This document shows positions 43,925-54,765 of a DNA stretch of 60,000 bases, in pieces. The notes beneath the pieces were generated by a model. It was not told the DNA's origin. It worked only from the letters and a program-made list of their open reading frames with translations, and ran no database searches. Source of the stretch: Takakia lepidozioides (lineage: Eukaryota; Streptophyta; Takakiopsida; Takakiales; Takakiaceae); contig CM060733.1 of NCBI GenBank assembly GCA_030704615.1, positions 14,448,001 through 14,508,000 of the forward strand. Direction: 5' to 3'. Within the stretch, counting starts at the first letter, position 1; the number at the start of each line of letters is the position of its first letter. The position numbers and the translations under genes were made by a program.

Positions 43925-44630
43925 TATTTTTTAATTATTTTAATTATTTTTTAGAACAGGGGGATAGTAGCCCTGTAAATTTATTAAAAAGGAGGTAAGG
44001 AAAAAATAACCTTACAGAGAGCCATAAGGCTGATAGCTTTCTCAATCCATCGTGTACTCCAGTGATGTGTAGAATGTATTTTACCACATACTTTTTTTTT
44101 TTTAAACAGGGGGATTTTTGTAGCCCTGGAATATTTATTAAAATAAATATTCATTATACTTTCCTATTCTTATAAGTCACATTTGGCTCAATTATTATTG
44201 CGACTCTATGCAGAGTAAATGCGAAGTCACCGGCCGAGGGCCATACTTAGAGAATCTGTCTGTAAAGTACAGAACCTATGAGTCAATCTTAATGATGAGA
44301 AGCACTTATAATCGAAAGTACTTACATTGGCTAATCGAGAATCTGAAGGAAAAGCTTAGCCCACCACATTCTATATATATGTTGCCCAGAAGGCAGGCTC
44401 TTATGTCTATTTCCCCCAAAAAGTAAATGATGTGCTGAGCCCATTCAAATTCACCGCAGGGCTTATAACTTCCGTACTGTTGTATTTATTTTTATATTTT
44501 CGTATTTTGTCTTTTTGTCTCTCTTTTTTTCTTTTTCTTTTTTCGTCTTTTGTTGTTGTTGTTGTTTTTTTTTTTTTTTTTTAATCCAACAGGGGACAGT
44601 GGCCCGGAGAATTTTATTGATAATTTATTT
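43925..44630 (-). repeat. Three related poly-T/AACAGGGG repeat ends
   Basis: At about 43935-43990, 44090-44150 and 44560-44625 a T-rich run is followed by AACAGGGG, a variable gap, TAGCCCTG or GGCCCGG, and ATTTATTAA or ATTTTATTGA. Read on the minus strand each is AATAAAT, CAGGGCTA, CCCCTGTT and then poly-A, which fits the 3' ends of one retroposon family inserted three times. The family is unidentified. Confidence 0.45.
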
Positions 44631-45540
44631 TTTTATTTTTGGTGATTGTTGTTGTTGTTGTTGTCTTTTTAAAATAAAATGACAAAACAGCACCAAGTTA
44701 CTGGTTACCTACCCGCATTGCAAGGTCAGGTTGTGTTTGACCTGCCCTTTTTCTAAGGGTAAGGACTAATGGGGGGGGTTTCCACCACTCCCAAACGCCA
44801 TGAAGCGAGCGCCTCAGGAGGGAATAGCCCCTTAAACGACCAGTGGGGGTAGTTTGACTTTTCTTCCTAAATTGACCCCATTGGAGGAAAATCAATAATA
44901 CGCAGCGAGTTTTCAAATTTTCCAAAAAGTGACCGGACATAACGTGGCCACCTAACACCTGCAGGTACTGCCTAAATTGCGGGCCAATCGGCGCAGATCT
45001 GCCAAAATGCACCCGTTGGACAGTGAGACCCAATTTTCCAATATGTGATAAAAAAAAACAAAAATGTTTTTATTAGTTTCTTCATATTTTGGCTAGCGGG
45101 ATGAACTCTGTTTCATCTGACAGTTGGAGCACTTCAAGTAAGAGACATCCTCCAAGTAATGCAAGAAAAGCAGGTGGATTTCGCCCAGTAAGCACTAGGT
45201 GGAAGTTGGTCAAAGTAGGAGGGAGGAGATTTGCACATGACACCCACACGACACAACGGACACTTGCAACAAGCATGCAAGCAAGAGAGACCGAACGTGC
45301 GAAGCAAGAATTCACGCCCGAAAGAGCATAACTCTGCCCTCACATAGAATTTCCCTAATCGGAAAAAGGATCCTGGCGCTCCACTTGGGCCTCTATTCAA
45401 TGGCGTAGATTTCACCAAGAACCCCCAAAATCCAAAAAAGTTATTAATTGTCAAATTCACCCCTCTAGAAAACTTTGGGCCATGACATAATAAATGGACA
45501 ATTAATGAGCAAGACGCTTTGTTTTGTTTTGTTTGTTTGT
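44631..45540. other. Spacer, nothing recognised
   Basis: No supported gene. Frames in this interval on the two strands shadow each other and match no family I know. Confidence 0.35.
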
Positions 45541-45544
45541 TTTG

Positions 45545-46330
45545 TAGATTTGAGATGTCCCAAACCGCGCCATGGTGCTTGGTACCGTTGGAAAGCCCTC
45601 GAGGAGGGGTGCCCAGGCTTGGTCTCATGATTTTTGGACCTACGGTGTGGGAGATGTGAAATTCCAGGTACTTTTGGTCGCTGGAAATTCACAAAAAATA
45701 GCAAAGTGGGCATTCCTGGGACAGTGGTTGGAGCCTCGATGGGAGAGATATCAAGGGAAGGTCTCCGGTTCAAATCTGGTCATAGGCTCTGTGGAAAAAA
45801 ACTTACTTAGATGACATTGGAAACTTGGGCCAACAACAAAGGCTACCCTAGAGGTTGCATTTGGGCCTCGACGTAGGAGACACCCTTTGATACATAGGGG
45901 ATTGCACTTGGACTTAAATGACACTGGACACTTGGGCCAACCTCACAAGCTACCCTATCAATCAATATATAAATCGAGACGTTTGTTTTGTTTTGTAGAG
46001 TTGAGATGTCCCAAACCGCGAGGGCCCCAACCTTGGTGCTTGGTACCATTGGAAAGCCCTCGACGAGGAGAGGTGCACAGGCTTGGTCTCAAGATTTTTG
46101 GACATGCAGTGTGGGAAGATGTGGAATTTCAAGTACTTTGGGTCGTTGGAAATTTGGGAAAACTAGCAAAGTTGGCATTTCTAGGGCAATGGTTGGAGCC
46201 TCGACATGAGAGATATCAAGGGAAAGGTCTCCGGGTCAAATCTGGTTGTAGGCTCTGTGGAAAAAAAATGCATTTGGACTTAGATGACATTGGACACTTG
46301 GGCCAATAGCACATGCTACCCTAGAGACGG
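45545..46330 (+). repeat. Two tandem copies of a roughly 450-bp unit with possible pol III boxes
   Basis: 45550-45840 and 46003-46310 are homologous throughout, both opening GAGATGTCCCAAACCGCG and passing through GGTGCTTGGTACC and GGAAAGCCCTCGA. Each contains GTGGTTGGAGCCTCGA or a variant about 35 bp before TCTCC-GGTTCAAATCTGG. The latter resembles a tRNA box B (GGTTCRANNCC) and the former could be a box A, so a tRNA-derived SINE is possible. The assignment is tentative. Confidence 0.5.
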
Positions 46331-46447
46331 GAGACATATCAATAATGACTGGATATTACTATTCAATAAATTCATCAAAAAAAAAAATGGGGCCTTGAGA
46401 TGGGAGCCGTACTTGGATACATAGGAGATTACACACTCGGCTTAGAT

Positions 46448-46730
46448 GGGCCTCGACATAGGAGATGCACATGGGAGACGCCCTTGGATACATAGTATTT
46501 CGCACTTGGGCTTAGATGGCAATGGACACTTGGGCCTCTACATGGGAGATGCACTTGGATACATAGAAGATTGCACTTGGACTTAGATGGGCCTCGACAT
46601 AGGAGATGCACATGGGAGACGCCCTTGGATACATAGTATTTCGCACTTGGGCTTAGATGGCAATGGACACTTGGGCCTCTACATGGGAGATGCACTTGGA
46701 TACATAGGAGATTTCACTTGGATACATATG
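46448..46730. repeat. 141-bp tandem repeat, two near-identical copies
   Basis: GGGCCTCGACATAGGAGATG begins at 46448 and again at 46589, and the following 130 bases agree almost perfectly. Inside each unit shorter phrases such as TTGGATACATAG recur, so it is itself built from smaller repeats. Confidence 0.85.
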
Positions 46731-47090
46731 AGATTGCATGTTGAGCATGTTGAGCATTTCCTGCAATCATCACCTTCCTGACCATAGTCTGGGTAGGCAT
46801 ATTGTCAGAAACTTCACGTGCATCCTTTACGCTCCCACATTTGGCATACATGTCAACAAGGGTTGTTTCCAAACCAATATTTGGTGGCCCGCTTTGATGA
46901 TGTCCACATGGACATGCTTGCCCTTTTCCAGGGCTCCAAGGCTGGCACATGCATTGAGAATACACAAATGAAAGTGACCCTATGGGGCGTTACCCCCTCG
47001 ACTTGCATTTGCTCATAGGTGTTGAGAGCTTCTTCACCTTGCAGATGCTGAACATATCCTGATATCATAACAGCCCAAGATGCCACATTC
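46731..47090 (-). pseudogene. PPR fragment
   Basis: The minus strand contains ASWAVMISGYVQHLQGEEAL, YEQMQVEGVTPHRVTFICVF and, after a frameshift, TTLVDMYAKCGSVKDAREVS: about two and a half PLS-type PPR motifs. Neither an N-terminus nor an E/DYW region is present. Confidence 0.75.
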
Positions 47091-47215
47091 CTTTAGCAAT
47101 TTATCAAACATTTGCCACTCATGCATTTGGCATACATATCAACCAAGCTTCCCGTCCAACCAACACTCCCGCATCCTCCTCATCAGAAATCTCCATATCT
47201 ATCTCTCGTCCGCTC

Positions 47216-48740
47216 TCAGAAGAATTTCCGGCCTCCATATCTGCGCTCCGCATGACTGAAATCCTGTCTACACTCTAGGTATCTCCAAACATATGAATAC
47301 CAGCTTTTTTTTAAGTCCTTTTCCACGGCTCTGAGGTTTGCACGCGCATTGAGAGCACACATGAATGTGCCCCCATTGGGCCTCACACCTTCCTGCTGCA
47401 TTTGCTCATAGAATTGGAGAGCCTCTTCACCATGTCCATACTGAGCATATCCTACAATCATCGCACTCCATGATACTACATCTTGCTTAACCATTTTGTT
47501 GAGAACCCAACGGGCATCTTTTAAACTCCCACATTTGGCATACATGTCAACAATGCTATTCTCTGAATTTATATATGATGCGATCACTGCTTTGACAATG
47601 TGAGCATGGACCAGCTTGCCCTCTTCCAGAGCTTTGAGGCAGGCGCATGCATTGAGAATTCAAATGAAAGTGACCCTGTCGGGGATCACACCTTCCTGTC
47701 TCATTTGCTCATAGAATTTGAGTGCCTCATCACCATGCCCATCCTGAGCATATCCTCCGATCATTGCATTCCATGAGACCACATTTCGTGTAGCCATATT
47801 GTTGAACACTTGACGTGCACTCTGTAAGCTCCCATATTCTGCATACATGTCAACAAGGGTATTCTCCAAATTAATAAATGGCTTAAGTGAGGATTTGATG
47901 AATTCAGTCTGGACCTGCTTGCCTTTATCAAACGCTCGTAGAGTGGCACAGGCATTCAGAACACAAATGAATGTGACCTTGTCAGGCATGATCCCGTCCC
48001 GTTTCATATTCTCGTAGATTTTCAGAGCCTCTTCACCGTGTCCATGTTGAGCATATCCTGTGATCATTGCATTGCATGAGACCACATCTCATTTGGCCAT
48101 TTTGTCGAAGACTTGGCGTGCATCATCCACACTCCCACATTTGGCATATGCATCAATAAGACTATTTTCCAATTTAATGCATGATCTAATTCCAGCTTTG
48201 ATGATGTCGGCATAAACTTGCTTGTTCTTTTCCAGGGAACCTAGGCTCGCATAGGCACTCAGAGCCGAAATGAACGTGACTCTGTCAGGCATAACCCCTT
48301 CCCAGTACATGTTTTAAAAGCCTCCTCTGCAAGCCCATGCTTAGTATATCCTGCCATGATCAAAGTCCATGTGAATGTATCTCGTTCAGGCATATTCTCA
48401 AACACTTGCCGTTCATCACCATGCTCCCACACTTGGCATACATTTTGATAGAGTTACTTACAAAGACATGAGGCTTGAATGCATTTGGAGTGAGATGGTC
48501 ATGCACCTGCTTTCCCACTGCCAGCGCTTTCATGTTGATGCACCCCTCCAAGAGACAGACATAGAAGTTGGAGTTTACCCCAGAGCCTTGTTGGTTCAAA
48601 ATGAGCATAGCCTCTTTCGCTTTCCCCTCCTTACATAGTGTCCTCACATCCGCACCTTGGCCAGACGTAATCTTGTTGATCTCCTCTCCTGGCCCTCTTT
48701 TAAAAGGTTTGGTGAGGGTGGAGGTTTCGGTCATGCTCAC
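47216..48740 (-). pseudogene. PPR (PLS-type) gene, inactivated, C-terminus lost
   Basis: It starts with MSMTETSTLTKPFKRGPGEE at 48740 and runs through about eleven PPR motifs, for example VSWNAMIGGYAQDGHGDEAL, VIPDRVTFI and NSIVDMYAKCGSLKDARWV. Lesions: frameshifts around 48420-48310, a TGA at 48089-48091 replacing the arginine codon of the MAKRDVVS motif, and a TGA after RVTFI near 47660. After 47330 the sequence loses homology and no E or DYW domain follows. It is the best preserved PPR copy in the window. An active form would bind organelle RNA in a sequence-specific way. Confidence 0.85.
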
Positions 48741-49685
48741 GTTTTTCTACGACCTTTATTTGAGCATCCGGTGTTCCATCCAAATGGGTATTTCTTCCGC
48801 TGTAGGTGAAAGATAGTTTCGAGCCTGCATTGCGCCGACCGAGTGAACAGCTGACCATGGCTCTCTCTGGAAATTGCTGCTCCGCTTGTCAATCTCTTGC
48901 AGTGGCTGGCTCCCAAGCAAGGCACAGGTGAGCACGACTCTCAATTGAGATTGCAGCTGTGCTTGTGAATTTCCATATATTATGTCGCTGACTCCAAGCA
49001 GGGGGGAAGGTGAGCATGGCTGTCTCTGGAGACACCATGCTCACCTGTGGGACGTGTTTGCGAATAGGACTCTGTCGGGGTATATCGATCCCAAGCACGG
49101 AGCGTATGATCATACTTCTCTGGAAAAAGCTGATGCGATACCAGACTCTCTGTCCCTCTGCATGCTCGCAAGCAGGCATCAGAATTTAGGGTCAGGTTTT
49201 TGGCAGATTTCCTGTGGAACAGCGCTCTGGAACGACGGAATCTGTAGTTGATGAAATTCTGTACAGCTTTCTTGGCTCCTCCCTCAAGAGCGAAGATCCT
49301 GATGTACCTACACCAGATAATACCTGCACGAGATAATACTTGCACCAGAAAACACCTACACTACAAAACACCCAAATTTAGAGGTACCTATACCAGATAA
49401 TACCTACACCCGAATTTGGATGATGTTCCTCCACTAGTTAATACAATATGTGTCATCCACATGATGATTCTGGGGTCAAATCCTGTTACATTTACAAAAA
49501 TAAGCATTAGCTTCATGAGTGGAACAAAAATTATGATATATATGATGCTTAATAATTGGCATGGACTTGATGTTTTGGGATCGAACCTTTGCATGCCCCA
49601 AACGTTTATTCGCTCTTGTAGAATTTGAGTATTAGTTTCACGAAAAGACGTTCACAAGAAGAGCACGTTCATTTGGATTTATTTT
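48741..49685. other. Upstream flank of the PPR pseudogene
   Basis: No further gene is recognised. A short ACCTACACCAGATAATACC phrase is repeated around 49305-49405. Confidence 0.35.
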
Positions 49686-49880
49686 TTTGTAGGTCTTTCA
49701 TTTTTAGGTCTTTCATTTACGTCATTCATATCATTTTTAGGTCTTTCATGTAGGTCATTCATAATTACCCCCCTATGAAAGGACGTCACAGAAAAACAAG
49801 TTCATTTAGGTCTTTTTTTATAGGTCTTTCTTTTTAAGGTATTTCATTTAGGACATTGATAACTTCTCCCTATAAAAGGA
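49685..49880. repeat. Simple repeat of AGGTCTTTCAT-type units
   Basis: TAGGTCTTTCAT or close variants recur at least six times between 49690 and 49850. They alternate with GGACGTCACAGAA or GGACGCCACAAGAAGAGC phrases. Confidence 0.6.
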
Positions 49881-50199
49881 CGCCACAAGAAGAGCATCAG
49901 ACTCATTTGTTTTCTTCTTGCTATGCCTCTTTCTTCTCTAGTTGCAAATCATTTTCTCCTTTTAAATTTGAAGCTATGGTAGGAGCAATCAAGCGAGAGC
50001 ACCCTCTGCTGTGTATAGATGACCTAGATCTTACAAGTTACAGCATACTAGACTATAAGACTGTTTCATGTCTACCCTACTTCAGCCTTTGCAATCAATT
50101 AGCATATGCTAGGACTTACTCGGATTTGCTCGGAATTAATTTGACTTTCTATATCTATAGGCTATTTTGTTTTATATTGCTGCTTCATACTTCAGTTTC

Positions 50200-51000
50200 A
50201 GTTTCAGTTTTACATACTTCGGTTTTTAGTTTACAGCAAGATTTTCAGCGAATCCTTCAGACATCTCAGTTAGTTTAACTACCATTGATTTCAATTTACA
50301 TCCTTTAATTTTCAATTTTATAGACCTCAGTTTGTAGTTTACAGCAAAATTTTCAATCAATCTTTTAGACATCTCAGTTTATTTTTTAACTACCATTGAT
50401 TTCTGATTTAGAGGCTTCAGATTTCAGTTTGCAGCAAGATTTTCAACCAGTCCTTCAGACATCTCAATTAACTTTTTAACTAGCATTGATTTCAGTTTTC
50501 AAGGGCCCACCTTCGAAAGGGGGCAGTAGGCCATGAGGCGAAGTGACACTTAGTTACGCCGACCTCGACCGGAGTTTTCTCTCTCTCTTCAGTTTTCAGT
50601 TTTACATACCTCAGTTTTCAGTTTACATCAAGATTTTTAGTCAATCCTTCAGACATCTCAGTTAATTTTTTGACTATCGTTGATTTCAGTTTTACAGACT
50701 TCAGTTTTTAGTTTTATATACCTCAGTTTTCAATTTATAGCAAGATTTTCAGTCAATCCTTCAGACATCTCATTTAATTTTTTTAACTACGTCAAATGAT
50801 TTCAGTTTTAAACACTTCAATTTTCAGTTTTCAGTTTTACAGACTTCAGTTTTTAGTTTTACAGACTTCTGTTTTCAGTTTACATCAAGATTTTCAGCTA
50901 GTCCTTCAGACATCTCTGTTAATTTTTTAACTACCATTCATTTCAGTTTTATAGACTTCAATTTTCAGTTTTGCAAACTTCAGATTTTTAGTTTACACCT
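50200..51000. repeat. Degenerate tandem array, period about 90-145 bp
   Basis: The phrase CCTTCAGACATCTC (or a one- or two-base variant) recurs at about 50254, 50362, 50452, 50645, 50758 and 50902, each time preceded by GCAAGATTTTCAG and followed by TTTTTAACTACCATTGATTT. The 193-bp gap between the third and fourth copies contains the 87-bp element at 50502-50588; without it the spacing is about 106 bp. Confidence 0.8.
50502..50588 (-). mobile_element. Dispersed 85-bp element, copy 3, with 10-bp target duplication
   Basis: The body, read on the minus strand, opens AGAGAGAGAAAACTCCGG and ends AAGGTGGGCCCT. It interrupts the tandem array and is bordered by TCAGTTTTCA at 50492-50501 and again at 50589-50598, a perfect 10-bp direct repeat. 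It matches the element at 33146-33228 over its whole length. Confidence 0.75.
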
Positions 51001-51713
51001 AACCAACAATGTCTATGAGGAATTATAAAGGCATATTGGACTTGTTTTCGCGAAACAGTTTGTGAACGGTCACTAATTCTCTATCATATCTGGGCTTTGC
51101 GGCCCTCAACGTCACAAAATCGTCGCTAGGGGCGCCCCGCGCTGCGACACCCAACGCTTCGACGCCAAAGGGTCGCAACGGTGTTGTAATCAGCTTAGGT
51201 CATCACAAAGACGTCGCTTGGGGCTTTTTGCGGTGGGGTTGCAACAACGGCGACGACACTGGGGCTGGGGCTGGGCACTAAGGCTGTGGATGTTGCAACT
51301 CCCCATCGTCACAAGAGGGACCCCCTTAGAAAGAACTTGACAAAAATCTTGATATTCTAGCGACGACCGAAGGTCGGAAACTAGTTTAGTGTAGAGCAGG
51401 AATAGGGTGCCATAGTGCCACGTCATCGTCGTCACGTTTCGTCGTCAGGTCATCGTAGCCAGGTCATCGTCGTCGTCAATTTCTTTGGAATCTGCCCGGA
51501 CGACCCGCGCGAAATAGGCCAATAGAAATCGCCGCGCAACGTTTTTGGAACTGCCCGCAATGCCTGGATCTTGATCTTCTACTGCAAGAGCTCTGCGTTT
51601 TCCGCCATAGTTCACATTTCTGCCATATCCATGGAGCATTGCAACCTTGTGTAGAATAAGGCGAACATCAAAGGCCGGTGGTTGTCTAACTTTCTGTATT
51701 TATTACTCTTTAG
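51001..51713. other. Spacer with a GC-rich, GTC/CGTCG-rich patch
   Basis: No gene is recognised. Around 51100-51270 and 51420-51480 the sequence is unusually rich in CGTC and GCGCC for the neighbourhood. Confidence 0.35.
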
Positions 51714-52098
51714 GCAACATCAAGGTTGAGCGAGGACAAAGTAAAGCAATGCGTTGATCCCAAGCTGAAGGGTGACTATCCTCCGAAGGCAGTTGCCAAG
51801 GTAGGTTTTTGTGTCAACCTTTTGAGTTGCATTCTCATTGCAAGAGATTGCATAGTAGATGGTCTCTTCAGCAACTGGCTGGCTTATGGCAGCCCCTAAC
51901 TCCGTATTTAGGTTCTCTCAACAACTGGATAAAGATTACCGATGCAAGTTTGGGTTGGAATGGCAGATGGCAACAGTTGCAGCACTTTGTGTGCAGTACG
52001 AAGGGGACTTTCGCCCCAACATGAGTATCGTGGTGAAAGCCCTGCAACCGCTTCTAACCTCAAGGCCTGCACCACAAACAGGACCATCGGCAGAGTAA
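51714..52098 (+). pseudogene. PTI1-like kinase, last two exons only
   Basis: Exon 51714-51800 ([20 protein letters not shown] and DYPPKAVAK) and exon 51967-52098 ([30 protein letters not shown] and a Pro-rich end, TAA) join in phase 0 with TAG/GT and AG borders. Together they give the conserved C-terminal lobe of plant PTI1-like receptor-like cytoplasmic kinases, 72 codons without a lesion. The catalytic core expected upstream (HRD, DFG, GTFGYHAPE) is not found in the preceding 2 kb, which is satellite and spacer. It is therefore a detached gene end or the tail of a gene with a very long intron. I judge it a fragment. Confidence 0.7.
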
Positions 52099-53035
52099 CA
52101 AGTCTGTGTGATGTTATTAGATTCTTGATTTAGTGCTTGCATGGAGTCCAAAAACCTTGGGTACCTAGTCTGTGTTTGGCATTGAGGGTTTTATAATAAG
52201 GGGTGGTTTGCAAATGGCTTGAGGTCAGTGCTCAAACCACATCTGCACACAGACCTGCTGCATTTTGCCTTGCAATTGGCAAGTTTGGAAATGTTAATTT
52301 AAAGTTGTGGGTCTGCCCACATGAGTAAGCAGAGGGGATGTCTTGAGGAAGTTGGAAGCTGGTTTGAACTGTACTTAATGGTGGGATGATATAAGTGGAA
52401 AAGCTTGGTGTTTGACATGCGCCAAGTATCTTTGGATAGGCCAAGCTTTGTTCATCTCTGAACAGTGGCAATGCATGCATGTTGATGACTGCATGTATAA
52501 CAGTTTGGAGGCCAAGATTATTTATTGTTCTGGCTGCAACATGATTGGATAAAGAGGTTTCTGATTACGAAGCCTGCTCTTTGCCTGCCTGAGCATCTCT
52601 CTCAGTTTTGTGGGGGTGTGCCCACATATGTGAATTTGCAGGCATGCAGTCTAGTCACAAGACTCTGCATTGTGAAACTTGTCAAAGGTTACTATAGATA
52701 TGCTAGTGAGGATTACGGAATAGAGTGAGTGCCTAGGAGCACTGAAATTGGATGGGGTAGCAATACCCCTCTTTCGCACTTGAGCAGGCAGCCCAGTTGG
52801 TGGGAATTTTGTGGCTTGCCTGTGCATAACCAGGGTGATCCTGGGTTCAATCCTTCATGATCGTCCTTCTACTGTCCCATTGTCCCCTCGATGGTGTGTG
52901 TATTGAGCAGTAGGCTCACTTGAACTTTGGTTTCTTTTCAATTGTTGGATCACATTGGTTGTTTCACTTCATAGGAGGTGGCAATTGTGTATGGCTGTCA
53001 CAGTCACATTTGTAGTCTTTAAGCACTCCCATTTT
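52099..53035. other. Downstream flank of the PTI1-like exons
   Basis: No gene is recognised. The first part probably derives from the 3' UTR of the kinase. Confidence 0.35.
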
Positions 53036-53580
53036 CCAGGCGGCTTCAATCTGGGAGAGCAGCCAGATTTTTGCCGAAAGTAATTTGGTCCACTAAGGAG
53101 CAATGGACTAGGTAACATGTGCAAGGAGATGGTGAGGGCACCTTCTTCTTCGACCTATTTCAGCCTGTTTTGCCCTCTCATTAGACTCATCCCTGAATTT
53201 GCATATTGATTGTGTAAGTTAGCTCTTTGGGTGGATTTGTGGTGCATGGGTAGATGGTCCACTGGAAGCCGCAGCAGCAGCAGCAGCGGCACAATTGATA
53301 AAATCAGGCACTGGCACTGAAGGCACCTTCTTCAACACATTTCACCCTATTTTTCCTCTTATCAGAATTGGCCCTAAATTTCCATGTTGAATTCTACAAG
53401 TTAGCTAGTTGAGTGAATCTTTGATAGGTTGGAGTGACTTTGACATGATACTGCCAATGTGACAACAGAAAAGTATCCAAAAACAAGTAACAGAGATGAA
53501 GAGAAGTTGTGGAATGAATACTTTTCTGAATCCAGTCTATGGTGGGACAACCGAGGCAAAAAGGTGAATGTCTGTCAGGT
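53036..53580 (+). pseudogene. OSB-family remnant with one PDF motif
   Basis: NRDEEKLWNEYFSESSLWWD and NRGKKVN (53485-53565) are a PDF motif. The 300 bp before them, including AGGCACCTTCTTC and GTTGAATTCTACAAGTTAGC, matches 13390-13560, the intron before the third PDF motif of the 12.6-14.1-kb pseudogene. A stretch encoding EAAAAAAAAAQLIKSGTGT (53250-53310) corresponds to the linker at 13960-14000. It is embedded here out of order, between two partly repeated pieces of intron. At about 53578 the sequence switches directly into a PPR motif. Confidence 0.6.
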
Positions 53581-53960
53581 TACCAGATGTCATTTTGAAC
53601 ATTGCCCTGGTGGACATGTATGCCAAATGTGGCTGCATCGATGATGCCAAGGGAGTGTTCAACACTATGGCTGAATGAGATGTGGTGTTATGGAGTGCAA
53701 TGCTTGCGGGGTATGCACAGCAGGGGCGCGGGATGGAGGCTTTGGAGACGTATGAGCAAATGATGGGGGAAGGAGTGAAGCCTAACCACATAACGTTTGT
53801 GTGCGTTTGCAGTGCGTGTGCGAGCCTGGCAGCCCTGGAAAAGGGGAAAGAGATCCATGGTGACATCATCAAATCTACAAGTGTACCAATGTCATCATGA
53901 ACACTGCTTTGGTGGACATGTATGCCAAATGTGGGAGCATTGAGGATGCTCTACAATCCA
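53580..53960 (+). pseudogene. PPR fragment directly abutting an OSB remnant
   Basis: Frames give VDMYAKCGCIDDAKGVFNTM (one frame shift), then a TGA at 53676-53678 in place of arginine in MAERDVV, then WSAMLAGYAQQGRGMEALET, KPNHITFVCVCSACASLAAL and NTALVDMYAKCGSIEDA. Homology ends near 53955. About four PPR motifs are present and no C-terminal domain follows. Confidence 0.8.
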
Positions 53961-54765
53961 CTCCCAGAACCAAATTTGTCAAGGAGAGATTCAATTCCAG
54001 ATGCCCCACTTTGAATGGATCGGGCTACTCGCCTTGACTTTGAATTGATGGCCTCCCCTATGTCACAGACTGGAAACAGGTTCAAGGAAGTTTTCTGCCG
54101 AACTTCATGGCCCTGTGCACATGTTCATTTAAAAGTACTGGCATCCTCTAATTTTTAGCAGTACAGGAAAGTAGGTTGTTTCGGGATCTGTCTATTTTTT
54201 TAAATGTGTGAAGCTTTGGTGGTTACAGCGTGGTGCGAGAGGCCATGGCTACTCAGATGCCCGCTGGTGTTGTCACGGAGCAGTTCAAGGGCAGAAATGA
54301 GGTTCTCTGGATGGGTTGGTCAAACCCTCCCTGGTGGTGACTCTCACTGGTGGTTTTGCAAGAGGTCCAAGAGGCGAAAATAGTAAGAGTTCTTCTGCAC
54401 TTGTGGAGACATCAGAGGACTATGCAAGTCAGGACGACGGAAAGATGCACTGCACGTTTCTTACCAACATGGTATCCAGCCAGACTCCAAGATCTCCATA
54501 CATCTTCTTGGCCGTGCAGGGAGATTGGTCAATGCAGAAGAATTTATCCGTGACCAGATGTCTTGGCATGGTGTGTGGGAGGGTGCAGCTCATCAGCATA
54601 ATGTTAATATCATAGGTTAAGTATTGTGTTTTGAGCAGTGGCATGTCACTGACTATATACCAATATGTAAGTTGTCTCTCTGACAAGTTGGTATTTCACC
54701 AAGAAGTTGTGTACCACACGAAGGACAATGTTGCATTCTTGAGTGTACTATACCTAGTGGCCAAT
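53961..54765. other. Spacer, nothing recognised
   Basis: No supported gene or repeat lies between the two PPR blocks. Confidence 0.35.

Noticed and set aside
44698-45033. A 111-codon minus-strand frame
   Set aside because: No domain, no splice context and a composition driven by repeats.
46429-46695. An 88-codon minus-strand frame with repeated HLPCRGPSVHCHLSPSAKYY
   Set aside because: It is produced by the 141-bp tandem repeat, whose length is a multiple of three. There is no sign of a gene.
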